Shown: positions 16,481 to 25,027 of the stretch, one piece after another | Numbering within the stretch: the first letter of the stretch is position 1 | Layout: each line of letters begins with the position of its first letter | Assembly (NCBI RefSeq): GCF_003955685.1 | Contig: NZ_RXHJ01000005.1 | Coordinates: forward strand, 62,001-126,000 | Direction of reading: 5' to 3' | Source of the DNA: Corynebacterium hylobatis | Lineage (GTDB): Bacteria; Actinomycetota; Actinomycetes; Mycobacteriales; Mycobacteriaceae | DNA: 64,000 nt | Notes under the pieces: generated by a model | The model's database searches: none | Told to the model about the DNA's origin: nothing | Seen by the model: only the letters and a program-made list of their open reading frames with translations | Program-made: the position numbers and the translations under genes

Positions 16481-16768
16481 TCAGCCCCAGCTCGCGGCGG
16501 CCTGCCGGTTGACGTCACTCATGCGCTCATTGCCCTGCGAAACGGTGCGGGAGATGGTCGCGAGGATGGTGTTGAGTTCCGCGGCCGAGCGGTCCCATTT
16601 CGCCTGGGCCTCCTGGTAGGCCAGCGCGGAATCACCCTCCCAGGTCGCCACCATCGGCTGGAGCTGGGACTTGAGGTCATCCAGCAGTGCGTTGATCCGC
16701 CCTGAGCTGGCGTTGATGTCTGCGGCGGCGGCCTCGATGGCGCCGAACTGGTACTTGATCGCGTTCAT
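16481..16768 (-). CDS. WXG100-family protein EsxA-like (ESAT-6)
   Basis: 95 residues, helix-turn-helix, with the WXG turn at TWEGDS near 44. It is a secreted substrate and partner of EsxB in type VII secretion. It starts at ATG 16768 ([18 protein letters not shown]); the frame further upstream lies in the esxB tail. It is 38 bp behind esxB and almost certainly co-transcribed. By synteny it corresponds to one of the M. tuberculosis esxT/esxU pair (ESX-4, from memory). Confidence 0.93.
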   Translation of the reverse strand: MNAIKYQFGAIEAAAADINASSGRINALLDDLKSQLQPMVATWEGDSALAYQEAQAKWDRSAAELNTILATISRTVSQGNERMSDVNRQAAASWG

Positions 16769-16806
16769 TATTCTTCTGGACCCTTTCCTGGTGTGGTGGC
16801 TGCGCC

Positions 16807-17124
16807 CTAGAGCGCGAGGCCCTGGCCGCCGACGTTGGAGAAGGCCTGCGTGTTCTGGGCCTCCATGGAATCGAAGCCCCGTGCGTTGTGCCGGATGTTC
16901 TCCGAGATGCTGGTCAGCGCCTCCCGCAGCTCGCGAGCGGAGGTGTTCCACCGCTGCATGAGCCCGTCGAAGGAAACCTGGGCGTTGCCGGCCCAGCTGC
17001 CGCGGACGCCGTCAACGACGCCCTGCAGGCGGGTCAGCTCGCCCTGTACCTCATTGTTGGTGGTGTCGACGTGGCCGGCGGTCGCCAGCATCACATCGGC
17101 TTCGGTCCTGAACATTTGGCTCAT
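16807..17124 (-). CDS. WXG100-family protein EsxB-like (CFP-10)
   Basis: 105 residues. The WXG turn is SWAGNA near 45. The C-terminal helix carries FDSMEA (F-x3-E), a variant of the Y-x3-D/E export signal with Phe for Tyr. ATG 17124 is preferred over ATG 17133 because the GGGAGGG ribosome site lies at a proper 9 nt from it but touches the other. It forms a bicistron with esxA and should be a heterodimer partner recognised by EccC. Confidence 0.92.
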   Translation of the reverse strand: MSQMFRTEADVMLATAGHVDTTNNEVQGELTRLQGVVDGVRGSWAGNAQVSFDGLMQRWNTSARELREALTSISENIRHNARGFDSMEAQNTQAFSNVGGQGLAL

Positions 17125-17212
17125 GGTGGCCATCCCTCCCGAATTGGTGTGGTGATTGACTCAGGTGCCGGGGTCCCTCCCCGATCGCTCCCCCGAAAAG
17201 GCCGCCCGGTGG

Positions 17213-17235
17213 GCCCTCTCATCATTGTTGGACTG
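17213..17235 (-). promoter_or_regulatory. Recurrent element upstream of esxB
   Basis: On the minus strand this region contains AACAATGATGAGAGGGC. In front of eccD, in sense orientation, AACAATGAGAGGGC occurs (21964-21977), the same word less three bases. The 13666-13683 element is a third, weaker relative. It may be a shared promoter or leader part of the ESX-4 genes. Confidence 0.35.
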
Positions 17236-17297
17236 TGAAAACACGCCTGCGGTTCCCGGGTCCGCGGGAATTCTTTCCGCATCTGTGTCTGTACAGC

Positions 17298-18272
17298 TCA
17301 GACACGTCCGGTCAGTTCGACGGAATCCACCGCCATGCGGCAGGCCGCCTCCTGCGGGATGGTCGGGGTCTGCCGGGTGTGGCAACCGACGGAGAACTGA
17401 TGGCCGTCCTCGACCCAGGTGCTCCAGGTGACCTCCGAATCGTCGCCGGGCAGTTCGCGGTAGCGGATGACCTCCAGCCCGCGGGCCGCGCGTTCCGGTT
17501 CCAGGGGGTGGAGGGTGTGATCCTCCTCGACCATGGTGTGGATCTGCGCCGCCACCGTCTCAGCGGGCACGGAGTACACCGGGTCAGCGGCCAGGTGGAT
17601 GCGCAGGCCCGGGTCATCCCCGGTGGCCAGCAGCCCGTCGCCACGGTCCTCCAGCTGGAAACCGGCCGGGACGACGACCCGCAGGTGCTCATGTTCGAGC
17701 ACTGCCTTCGGGGGTTCCGGTTCCCGGATTGCCGACGTCTCCTTCCCCGCACTGTTCTTCTCCGGGTCGGGGCCGGGGGCGGAGCTGCTCGGCACCGGCG
17801 GCAGAGCCGGCTGCTCCTCCGCCCCGGAGGGGCCACCCACGACCCACAGGCTCAGACCCACGATCACCAGGACGACGGCGGCGGTGACCAGATGGAAGGG
17901 GGAGATCCCGCCGCGCAGCCGGTGCTGACCCGCCCGTCGGGTGGGACGGGTGACGGTCACCTCCCGGGACTCCGGCTCCGGCAGGGGTGTCTCATGGAGC
18001 ACCTCGCTGGGGTAGGCCGCCACCCCCTTGTTCAGCAGGGTGCGGGTGAGGAGCTCCGTGGTGGGCTCATCGGCGTCGACGATGATCTCCACATCCGGCC
18101 AGTCGAGGCTGCACAGTTCCCTGGCCTGGTCGATCACGGCAGCCAGTGCCCAGCCATCGATGATGCCGGTACCCGGCAGGTCATAGCGGTAGATGGTGTC
18201 GGGGCCCTCGAAGATCGTCGCGCTCTCCAGGACCGTGATGGTCAGGACATCCGGAACGGCCGGGGCGCTCAT
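17298..18272 (-). CDS. Type VII secretion-associated protein, Rv3446c-like
   Basis: 324 residues. The N-terminal cytoplasmic domain (1-130) ends before one transmembrane helix at about 127-147 (FHLVTAAVVLVIVGLSLWVVG). A Pro/Ser-rich linker and a C-terminal outer domain (about 190-324; EHEHLRVVVPAGF ... STWVEDGHQFSVGC) follow, as in the T7SS-associated family TIGR03931 (Rv3446c). The ATG overlaps the eccC stop (ATGA). It is translated after eccC and before esxB. The function within ESX-4 is unknown; the C-terminal domain contains two cysteines that could pair. Confidence 0.82.
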   Translation of the reverse strand: MSAPAVPDVLTITVLESATIFEGPDTIYRYDLPGTGIIDGWALAAVIDQARELCSLDWPDVEIIVDADEPTTELLTRTLLNKGVAAYPSEVLHETPLPEPESREVTVTRPTRRAGQHRLRGGISPFHLVTAAVVLVIVGLSLWVVGGPSGAEEQPALPPVPSSSAPGPDPEKNSAGKETSAIREPEPPKAVLEHEHLRVVVPAGFQLEDRGDGLLATGDDPGLRIHLAADPVYSVPAETVAAQIHTMVEEDHTLHPLEPERAARGLEVIRYRELPGDDSEVTWSTWVEDGHQFSVGCHTRQTPTIPQEAACRMAVDSVELTGRV

Positions 18273-21200
18273 GACTCCTCCCCCGGCTTGTCCCCCGCCG
18301 TCGCCACCTGGCAGATGCCCACCGTCTCCCCGCGCACCTGCCAGGTGCCGCGGCCGGGTGGCTGGGGTGCGGGGCGGATGCCGAATACGGCACCCTCCTC
18401 GCGGTCGGCGTCGAGAAGCAGGACCGCCGGGGTCTGGTCCCGCACCGCGGAGAGGAAGGGGCCGAACAATGCCCTGCCGATGCCGCCCGATTTACGTGCC
18501 AGGACCAGGTGCAGGCCGATGTCCCGGGAGTGAGGGAGCAGCTCGGTCAACCGCATCAGCTCATGGTCGGCGACCAGGTCGAGGTCGTCGATGACCAGGA
18601 AGATCTCCGGCCCCTCCCACCAGTCGCGGGACGCCAGCTGCGCCGGGGTGATGTCCGGGCCGGGCAGGCGGGCACTCAGGGTGGCCACGGTGTCCGTCAG
18701 CACCGTGGCGGTGGCCGTGGTGGTGGCGGAGTAGGCGGCGAGCATCCCCTCGTCCACCGCCCCCAGGTGGGCGCGCCGGTGGTCGATGACGACCATGCGT
18801 GCAGCAGCCCGGCCCAGCGCACTGATCCCGGCCATGACCGTGGTCAGCAGCGTCGATTTGCCCGCACCCTGCCCACCGACACACACCAGGTGCGGGGTGG
18901 TGGCGGGCTCCCAGGCGATGGTGGCCAGCCGCGGTCCGCCCACCGCCAGCATGATGCCGGCGGCAGGTTCCAGTTCGGCCAGTCGGACAGCGGTGGGCAG
19001 CACCCGCAGCGCCGGCACCGGTTCCTGTCCTGCCGCGGCGGCGGTGGTGGCGATGTGCGCCAGGTCCTGGTTGGAGCTGAGCGCGATGAGCATCTGCCGG
19101 CCGTGTTCATCCAGGCCCCGGCCGGGCAGGGCGGGCAGCTTCTGCTGTGCCTTCCGGTCGACGAGAGAATCCATCGACTCACCCAGGCGCAGTTCCAGAC
19201 GGTGGGTGATCAGGTCCCGGACCGCCGGGCGCAGCACCGTCCACCGTGGGGTGGACACCAGCAGGTGCACGCGTCTCGACGGCCCGTCCGCCGCCAGGGA
19301 CGTGAGCGGCTCCAGCAGGTCCTCATGGTCCGCCGCCACCGCATGCCAACCATCGACGACGAGGAAGGTGTGGCGTTCCTCCGGCTCCTCCACCAGGGCG
19401 GTGACCTCATCGAGGATGCGCCGGATCCGTTCCGGTTGCCCACGCCCGGCCACCCCCGCCACATGCGGCAGCCGGTCGAGGGTGGCCAGCTGGCCCCCGC
19501 CGAGGTCGATGACGTAGAAGCGGATCTGCGCCGTTGTGTGGGTCGCCGCGAGCGAGGCGACGATGGTGCGCAACGCCGTGGACTTGCCGGTCTGCGGACC
19601 ACCGCACACCGCCGCATGTCCACCGCCGGTGGACAGATCCAGGATCAGCGGGTCCTGGCGCTGATGGTAGGGCACGTCGATGATGCCGATCGTGGCCGCC
19701 AGCTCCCCCACCTCCTCGGCCACCCCGGCCAGCTCCACCACCGGTGGCAGCGGCGGCAGCCACACCTGGTGCGCGGACTGCCCGCGGGCCCGGGCGGTGG
19801 CGCAGGCGCGGTCGACGACGGTGTCAAGAAGCGTCGTGGACTCGTCGACGACCAGCGGTGCCTCGGTCTGCTCGAACTGCTCCCAACCGGTGAACAGCGC
19901 GACCCTGCCCGGCGCTCCCGGAAGGGCGGTGACGTCACGACGTTCCAGCGGGCCGGAGACGTACGCCGCCTGGAACCGGGTGATGTCCTCGGCGTGGTGC
20001 TTGAGGAAGCCTGCGCCCGGCTGGGCGGGGAGGTGGTGGGCGTCGGTGACGCCGAGGACCTGGCGGGATTCGGCCGCGGAGAAGGTCTTCAGGCCGATGC
20101 GGTAGGACAGGTGCGAATCGAGGCCGCGCAGGCGGCCCTCCTCGAGGCGTTGGCTGGCCAGCAGCAGGTGGACGTGCAGGAAGCGACCGAGTCGGCCGAC
20201 CGCGACGAACAGTTCGGCGAAGTCGGGGTGCGTGGCGAGCAGCTCGGAGAACTCGTCGACCACAATGACCAGGGCCGGCAGCGGCGGAAGATCCCCGCGG
20301 CCGGACAGGCGGGCGGTGGTGTAGTCGGTGACGTTGGCGAAGTTGCCCGCCTCCCGCAGCACCTCCTGGCGGCGGTTGAGCTCACCGGAGATGGCATCGA
20401 ACATCCGCTCCACGAGCACCGCCTCATCGGAGAGGTTGGTGATCACCGCCGAGGTGTGCGGCAGGCGTTCGCAGCCGAGGAAGGTCGCCCCACCCTTGAA
20501 GTCCACGAGGACGAGGTTGAGCTCATCGGGGCTGTGGGTCGCGGCGAGGGAGACCACCAGGGTGCGCAGCAGTTCCGATTTGCCCGAGCCGGTCGCCCCG
20601 ATGCACAGGCCGTGCGGACCCATACCGCCGTGAGCGGACTCCTTGAGGTCCAGGCGCACGGGTGCACCCTGCGGAGTGGTGCCGATGGGCACGACGAGGC
20701 GCTGGCGGCTCAGCTCCCGACCCGGCCACATCGTCTCCGGGGTGAGCTGCTCGATGTCGGCCAGGCCGATGAGCGAGGTCAGGTCCCGGCCGCCGGCGCC
20801 GGGGGCCGCGGTGTCGGGGCGGCGGTAACGGGTCAGCGCCCGGGCCAGGATGACCGCCTCGGCGGTATCCAGCCCGTCGGCGACGCCGAGGGTCTCCACG
20901 CCGACCGCGGTGTGGGCCGACAGCTCCCCGTCGGCGCTCAGCGCCAGCCCCTCCTGCTCGGCGCGCATCCCCAGCGCGGTGGTCGCCCGGGAACCGACGT
21001 CGATGATGGTGGTCCAGGTGGGGTCGTCAAGGTAGGGCTCGGTCCCGGTCGTGGTGGTGTGGTCGACCACGAGGATGCGGTGGCGGGCCTGCTCCGGATG
21101 GCGGGTGTGCGGCAACCATTTCAGCCAGTCCCAGCCCTGCCCGACCACCTCCACGGCGACGGTCTCCGGGCCGTGGGCCACCACCAGCTGTGCCACCACC

Positions 21201-21901
21201 GCCCGGGCCAGGTCGCCTGCCCCGGGCCCGGCGACGCCGAGGAAGCGGAAGGCCTGCAGCTGCACCGCCACCGGCATCCGCGGGCACCTGCCCACCGCCT
21301 GGACGGTGCGCCGCAGGCTCACCGCGCACACCGGGTCGAGATCCTCCGCCGCCCCGGCGTCGGGCACCTCCACCGGCGTGCACAGGGCGGTGTCGCCGAG
21401 CCCGATGCGTATCTCAAGTGTGTCGGCGTCATCGGGACCGCGTTCCCACAGGCGGCGGCTGTCCACCCGGCTCCACAGCTCATCGGGGCCCGGGTGGCGG
21501 TGGAACTCGTGCGCCCGCTGCCGGGCGGCGTTGACCAGGGCCTTCTCCCGCAGCGCGCCGAGATGGCGCAGGTAGGTCCGGCGGGTCTCGTCGACATCCT
21601 CGCCCTGCGGCGGGGAGAACATCATGAGCATCGACATACCCAGCATGAGCGGGAGGATGAGCATCATGGGATTCGCCCCGGCCCCGCCGAGCATCATGAG
21701 GGCGACCATCGCCACCATCGCCGCAACCATCACCACCGGCATGAGGATCCGCAGGACGGGCACCGGGGCGGGACGGTGCGCCGCCGGCACCTGCTCCGCC
21801 GCAATAGTCCCCTGCGGCAACGGTGGTGCGGGTTCCCGTTCGGCAGGCGTGAGCGGCTCCACGACCCTGCTGACGATGTCACTGACCCCGAGTACTGACA
21901 T
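18269..21901 (-). CDS. eccC: ESX-4 type VII secretion ATPase EccC
   Basis: 1210 residues, one-piece EccC. Two transmembrane helices lie at about 48-95. Three FtsK/SpoIIIE ATPase domains follow, with Walker A GATGSGKSE (about 435), GGPQTGKST (about 770) and GGQGAGKST (about 1012). Walker B is VIVVDEF in D1, FLVVDGW in D2 and FLVIDDL in D3. Only D1 has the acidic pair expected for hydrolysis; D2 has Gly in place of Glu. This agrees with the view that D1 is the motor and D2-D3 bind substrate. It is the engine of the ESX-4 translocon and recognises the Esx pair. It is divergent from eccD over 218 bp. Confidence 0.96.
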   Translation of the reverse strand: MSVLGVSDIVSRVVEPLTPAEREPAPPLPQGTIAAEQVPAAHRPAPVPVLRILMPVVMVAAMVAMVALMMLGGAGANPMMLILPLMLGMSMLMMFSPPQGEDVDETRRTYLRHLGALREKALVNAARQRAHEFHRHPGPDELWSRVDSRRLWERGPDDADTLEIRIGLGDTALCTPVEVPDAGAAEDLDPVCAVSLRRTVQAVGRCPRMPVAVQLQAFRFLGVAGPGAGDLARAVVAQLVVAHGPETVAVEVVGQGWDWLKWLPHTRHPEQARHRILVVDHTTTTGTEPYLDDPTWTTIIDVGSRATTALGMRAEQEGLALSADGELSAHTAVGVETLGVADGLDTAEAVILARALTRYRRPDTAAPGAGGRDLTSLIGLADIEQLTPETMWPGRELSRQRLVVPIGTTPQGAPVRLDLKESAHGGMGPHGLCIGATGSGKSELLRTLVVSLAATHSPDELNLVLVDFKGGATFLGCERLPHTSAVITNLSDEAVLVERMFDAISGELNRRQEVLREAGNFANVTDYTTARLSGRGDLPPLPALVIVVDEFSELLATHPDFAELFVAVGRLGRFLHVHLLLASQRLEEGRLRGLDSHLSYRIGLKTFSAAESRQVLGVTDAHHLPAQPGAGFLKHHAEDITRFQAAYVSGPLERRDVTALPGAPGRVALFTGWEQFEQTEAPLVVDESTTLLDTVVDRACATARARGQSAHQVWLPPLPPVVELAGVAEEVGELAATIGIIDVPYHQRQDPLILDLSTGGGHAAVCGGPQTGKSTALRTIVASLAATHTTAQIRFYVIDLGGGQLATLDRLPHVAGVAGRGQPERIRRILDEVTALVEEPEERHTFLVVDGWHAVAADHEDLLEPLTSLAADGPSRRVHLLVSTPRWTVLRPAVRDLITHRLELRLGESMDSLVDRKAQQKLPALPGRGLDEHGRQMLIALSSNQDLAHIATTAAAAGQEPVPALRVLPTAVRLAELEPAAGIMLAVGGPRLATIAWEPATTPHLVCVGGQGAGKSTLLTTVMAGISALGRAAARMVVIDHRRAHLGAVDEGMLAAYSATTTATATVLTDTVATLSARLPGPDITPAQLASRDWWEGPEIFLVIDDLDLVADHELMRLTELLPHSRDIGLHLVLARKSGGIGRALFGPFLSAVRDQTPAVLLLDADREEGAVFGIRPAPQPPGRGTWQVRGETVGICQVATAGDKPGEES

Positions 21902-21963
21902 ACCTGTCCCCCTGATCGACCGCCCCCTGATGTGCGTCCGGCCTGCCGGTCACCCCAACCGGA

Positions 21964-21977
21964 AACAATGAGAGGGC
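21964..21977 (+). promoter_or_regulatory. Recurrent element upstream of eccD
   Basis: AACAATGAGAGGGC matches the esxB upstream word except for a missing three-base TGA unit. It lies about 145 bp before the eccD start in the eccC-eccD divergent region. Confidence 0.35.
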
Positions 21978-22119
21978 ACGGACGCACGGGGCGTGTGCCC
22001 GACATGTTAGGTCAGGGGGCGGCCACGCGCCGGGTGGACAGTGGGGCGGGGCCGGGTGACAATGCCCGGTGGAGCGGTCGCACAGGGGGTGTGTCCGCAC
22101 AAGACCAGGGGGAAGAACC

Positions 22120-23448
22120 GTGTCCGTCGACCATGTCCTGCGCCTGACCGTCCGTTTCCAGGTGGGCACCTACCACCGGGAGGCGGACCTGGCCCTGCCG
22201 GCGGGTTCGACGCTGGCGGAGGTGATCCCGGAGATCGTCACCCTGGTGGGCGCACCCCGGATCTCCCGGCCCTGGCAGGCGACGACCGCCGCCGGTACCA
22301 CCCTGGACCCGGCGGTGCCGCTGCACCAGACCCCGCTGGACCATGGTGCCGTGGTCGTCCTCACCCCGCGCCACGAGGCGGTCGCGCCGGTGGTGCGGGA
22401 TGCTGCGGAGGCGCTGTCGGAATCCGCCGGGGAGGCCCGCACCGGTGGCCTGGCCGCCGCCGGTGCGGTGGCCGGGGTGGCGGCAGTGCTGGCGGTGGGG
22501 GTGGGCCTGCTCCCGACCGCCCAGGCCCTGGCGCTGGCCACGATCGCCGCGGTCACAGTGCTCGTGGTGCGGCGCACGGTCCGGGTGCTGGCGCCGGTGG
22601 CCGTGCTACTGGCCGGCTCAGCGGCGGGTGCCGGCGTGCTCGAGGCCGCCCGGCCGGAGGAGGCTGCGGAACCTGCGACGCTGGGTCTGGCGGCCTTGAC
22701 GGCTGTGGCCGCTGCCGCGGTGATGCTGCTGTTCACGGTGGTGGTCGCCGGAATCGGGGCGCGCACCGCCGCGGCCTCGGCGACGGTGCTCGGTATGGCC
22801 TCGGTTGCTGCCGCAGGCGCCTTCCTGCCCGGTCATGCCGCGCAACCGGGTGTGGCCTCCGCCGCCCTGGTGCTGGCCGCCGGCGTGGTGCTCATGGGGC
22901 AGCTCCCGGGCCTGGCGACGCGTACTGCCGGCCTGCGGGTCCCCCGGCTGCCCACGGCGGGGCAGGACCTGGGGGTGGCGGATGAGGTGCAGCCGGATGT
23001 GGACGCCCGTGCCCGGCGCGCCCGGCACCTGCACGAGGGTGCCGCGCTCGGTGCGGCGGGGGCGATGATCCCGACGCTGGCGGTCATCGGCCTCCACGGC
23101 GGCGGTTTCGCGCAGGCCCTGTGTGTGGCGGTGGCCGGGACGGTTCTCCTGCACGCTGCCCGGCACCGACAGGCGGTGGCCGCGTGGTCCTGGATGCTGG
23201 TCGGCCTGGTGGCGTGCGTGGCCGGGGCGGTGGCGGCCGCCGAACCGGGGAATCCTCTGCAGTGGGCCGTGGCCCTGGTTCTGGCAGGTGTGGGGTTGGG
23301 CGCACCGGTGTGGGCGCCGCGGGTGCCGGACCTGGAGCCGACGGCGCTGGTGTGGTGGGAACGCGCCGAATCCCTCGCCCTGGCTGCCTCCCTGCCGTTG
23401 GCGGCGCACCTGGCCGGTCTCTTCGTGCTCATCCGGGGGCTGGGATGA
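22120..23448 (+). CDS. eccD: ESX-4 membrane channel protein EccD
   Basis: 442 residues. The N-terminal ubiquitin-like domain (1-85; LRLTVRFQVGTYHREADLAL) is typical of EccD. About ten hydrophobic helices then fill residues 105-442, with a charged loop at about 285-310. EccD is the multi-helix pore part of the type VII inner-membrane complex. The GTG start is preceded by GGGGGAAG and begins the family-like sequence. It is coupled to mycP by ATGA. Confidence 0.93.
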   Translation: MSVDHVLRLTVRFQVGTYHREADLALPAGSTLAEVIPEIVTLVGAPRISRPWQATTAAGTTLDPAVPLHQTPLDHGAVVVLTPRHEAVAPVVRDAAEALSESAGEARTGGLAAAGAVAGVAAVLAVGVGLLPTAQALALATIAAVTVLVVRRTVRVLAPVAVLLAGSAAGAGVLEAARPEEAAEPATLGLAALTAVAAAAVMLLFTVVVAGIGARTAAASATVLGMASVAAAGAFLPGHAAQPGVASAALVLAAGVVLMGQLPGLATRTAGLRVPRLPTAGQDLGVADEVQPDVDARARRARHLHEGAALGAAGAMIPTLAVIGLHGGGFAQALCVAVAGTVLLHAARHRQAVAAWSWMLVGLVACVAGAVAAAEPGNPLQWAVALVLAGVGLGAPVWAPRVPDLEPTALVWWERAESLALAASLPLAAHLAGLFVLIRGLG

Positions 23449-24575
23449 GGCGGGTGGTGTTCAGCCTGGGTCTGCTGCTGGCCCTGACCGCCGCTGTTCC
23501 GGCGGCGGCGCAGGTGCCGGATGTGCCGTGCACGCGACCGGTCGAGGCCCCCGCCCCGGCGCAGCCTGACACGGATCTGCACCGTCTGGCCCGCGGGGAG
23601 GGGGTGCGGGTGGCGGTCATCGACACGGGTGTGGCCGCCCACCCCCGGTTGCGGGTCGAGCCTGTCGCGGATCTGGTCAGCCCCGGTGCCCCGGATCCCC
23701 ACCTGGACTGCGACGGCCACGGCACCGTCGTGGCCGGGGTGGTCACTGACATCGCCCCCGGCGCGGTGATCCTGAGCATCCGCCAGTCCAGCGCCCACCA
23801 CCGGCAGGTCGACGGCGGTGCCGCCGGCACCCTGGCGGGTCTGGCCGCGGCGGTCCATGAGGCGCTCGACGCCGGGGCGCAGGTGATCAACGTCTCTGTC
23901 GTCTCCTGCCTGGATGCGGGAGTGCTTCTCGACGCCCGCCCCCTCCATGACGCCCTGGACCGCGCTGAGTCCGAGGGGGCGGTGGTGGTCGCCGCGGCCG
24001 GCAACGCCGGTTCGGTCTGCCAGCCGGGCATGGTCGTCCATCCGGCCCAGGAGGAGACCGTGCTCGCGGTGGCGGCGGTGCATCCGCAGGACCCGCATGC
24101 GGTGGCCGACTATGTCATGCCGGGGGTGGGGCAGGTCGCCGCGCCAGGCCGGGTCGCGGTGGGACCGTCTCCTACGGGTGTGGGCTGGGCCTCCGGGGTG
24201 GTGGACGACCGGGGTCAGGAGAGCGGTTTCGAGGGGACCAGCTTCGCGGCGCCGGTGGTCTCGGGGGTGGCGGCGCTGCTGCGGGAGCGGTATCCGCACG
24301 AATCGGCCGCACAGATCCGGGAACGCATCCGCCAGGCGGCACAGCCGGGGCACGGGGTGGTGGATCCGCAGGCCACACTCACCCATCTGGCCGGGGACTA
24401 TGCGGTGGCGGGCAGAGAAGTGGGCATCGGGAAGCAGGAGAGCCCTGTCCCGCAGGCGCCGGGCAGGGCCGCGGCAATCGTGGGCGGGCTCGGGGTGATG
24501 GTGCTGGCGGGGGTGCTGTTGCGCGGGCTCAGCGGGTTCAGCGCACCAGGCCGATCCGGTGCGCGTAGGGGGTGA
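23445..24575 (+). CDS. mycP: Mycosin, subtilisin-like serine protease MycP
   Basis: 376 residues. A signal peptide covers 1-23. The catalytic triad is D60 (VAVIDTG), H92 (DGHGT) and S266 (GTSFAAP); the oxyanion Asn is in AAAGNAG. One transmembrane anchor lies near 340-360 (AAIVGGLGVMVLAGVLL), so the protease faces the outside. Mycosins stabilise and regulate type VII complexes. Cys30 and C89 may form a disulfide. The ATG overlaps the eccD stop. The last 38 bp overlap the convergent TIGR02611-like gene. Confidence 0.95.
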   Translation: MRRVVFSLGLLLALTAAVPAAAQVPDVPCTRPVEAPAPAQPDTDLHRLARGEGVRVAVIDTGVAAHPRLRVEPVADLVSPGAPDPHLDCDGHGTVVAGVVTDIAPGAVILSIRQSSAHHRQVDGGAAGTLAGLAAAVHEALDAGAQVINVSVVSCLDAGVLLDARPLHDALDRAESEGAVVVAAAGNAGSVCQPGMVVHPAQEETVLAVAAVHPQDPHAVADYVMPGVGQVAAPGRVAVGPSPTGVGWASGVVDDRGQESGFEGTSFAAPVVSGVAALLRERYPHESAAQIRERIRQAAQPGHGVVDPQATLTHLAGDYAVAGREVGIGKQESPVPQAPGRAAAIVGGLGVMVLAGVLLRGLSGFSAPGRSGARRG

Positions 24576-24966
24576 GGAAGTCGAGGTTGCCCATCCGCCA
24601 GGCGCCCCAGGTGACACCGAAGAAGACCACCCAGATGAGGACGATCAGGGCTGTGGTGGCGAGGATCCGGAAGAGCTGCGGCTGGCGGTTGAACCAGAAG
24701 TGGAACCGGTCGTAGAGACGCACCCCGTAACCCAGGAGGCTTCGGGCCCATTCCTGTTCCAGGGAGAGGATGCCCACCCCGATGAAGGTGGTCAGCCAGC
24801 CCTGGCCGGGCAGGGGGATGGTGATCAGACCGATGATCAGCACGGACCAGCCGAGGATGAGAGTGAGCGGCCGCACGAGGTAGCCGTAGCGGCCGTCCTT
24901 GGCGTTCGTGTGGGTGTGCGCGAGTCTGTCCACCCGGTAGGAGACCATCTGTCGCATAGAAGCCAT
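24538..24966 (-). CDS. TIGR02611-like small membrane protein
   Basis: 142 residues. Predicted helices lie at about 32-52 (LTLILGWSVLIIGLITIPLPG), 56-75 and 100-120. The PLPGQGW motif after the first helix matches the PGPGW-type signature of the TIGR02611/PGPGW family. Its function is unknown. It sits between mycP and eccB but is transcribed against mycP. A start at ATG 24957 is possible. No evidence links it to secretion beyond place. Confidence 0.75.
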   Translation of the reverse strand: MASMRQMVSYRVDRLAHTHTNAKDGRYGYLVRPLTLILGWSVLIIGLITIPLPGQGWLTTFIGVGILSLEQEWARSLLGYGVRLYDRFHFWFNRQPQLFRILATTALIVLIWVVFFGVTWGAWRMGNLDFLTPYAHRIGLVR

Positions 24967-25027
24967 GAATACCTAACGAACGGGGACCGCGACCTGTTCC
25001 CGCCCTATGGTCATACCTGTATGGATT

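Noticed and set aside
18509..21898. 1129-codon plus-strand frame opposite eccC
   Set aside because: Mirror frame of a high-GC gene: Arg/His/Gly-rich with no motifs. EccC on the other strand is certain.
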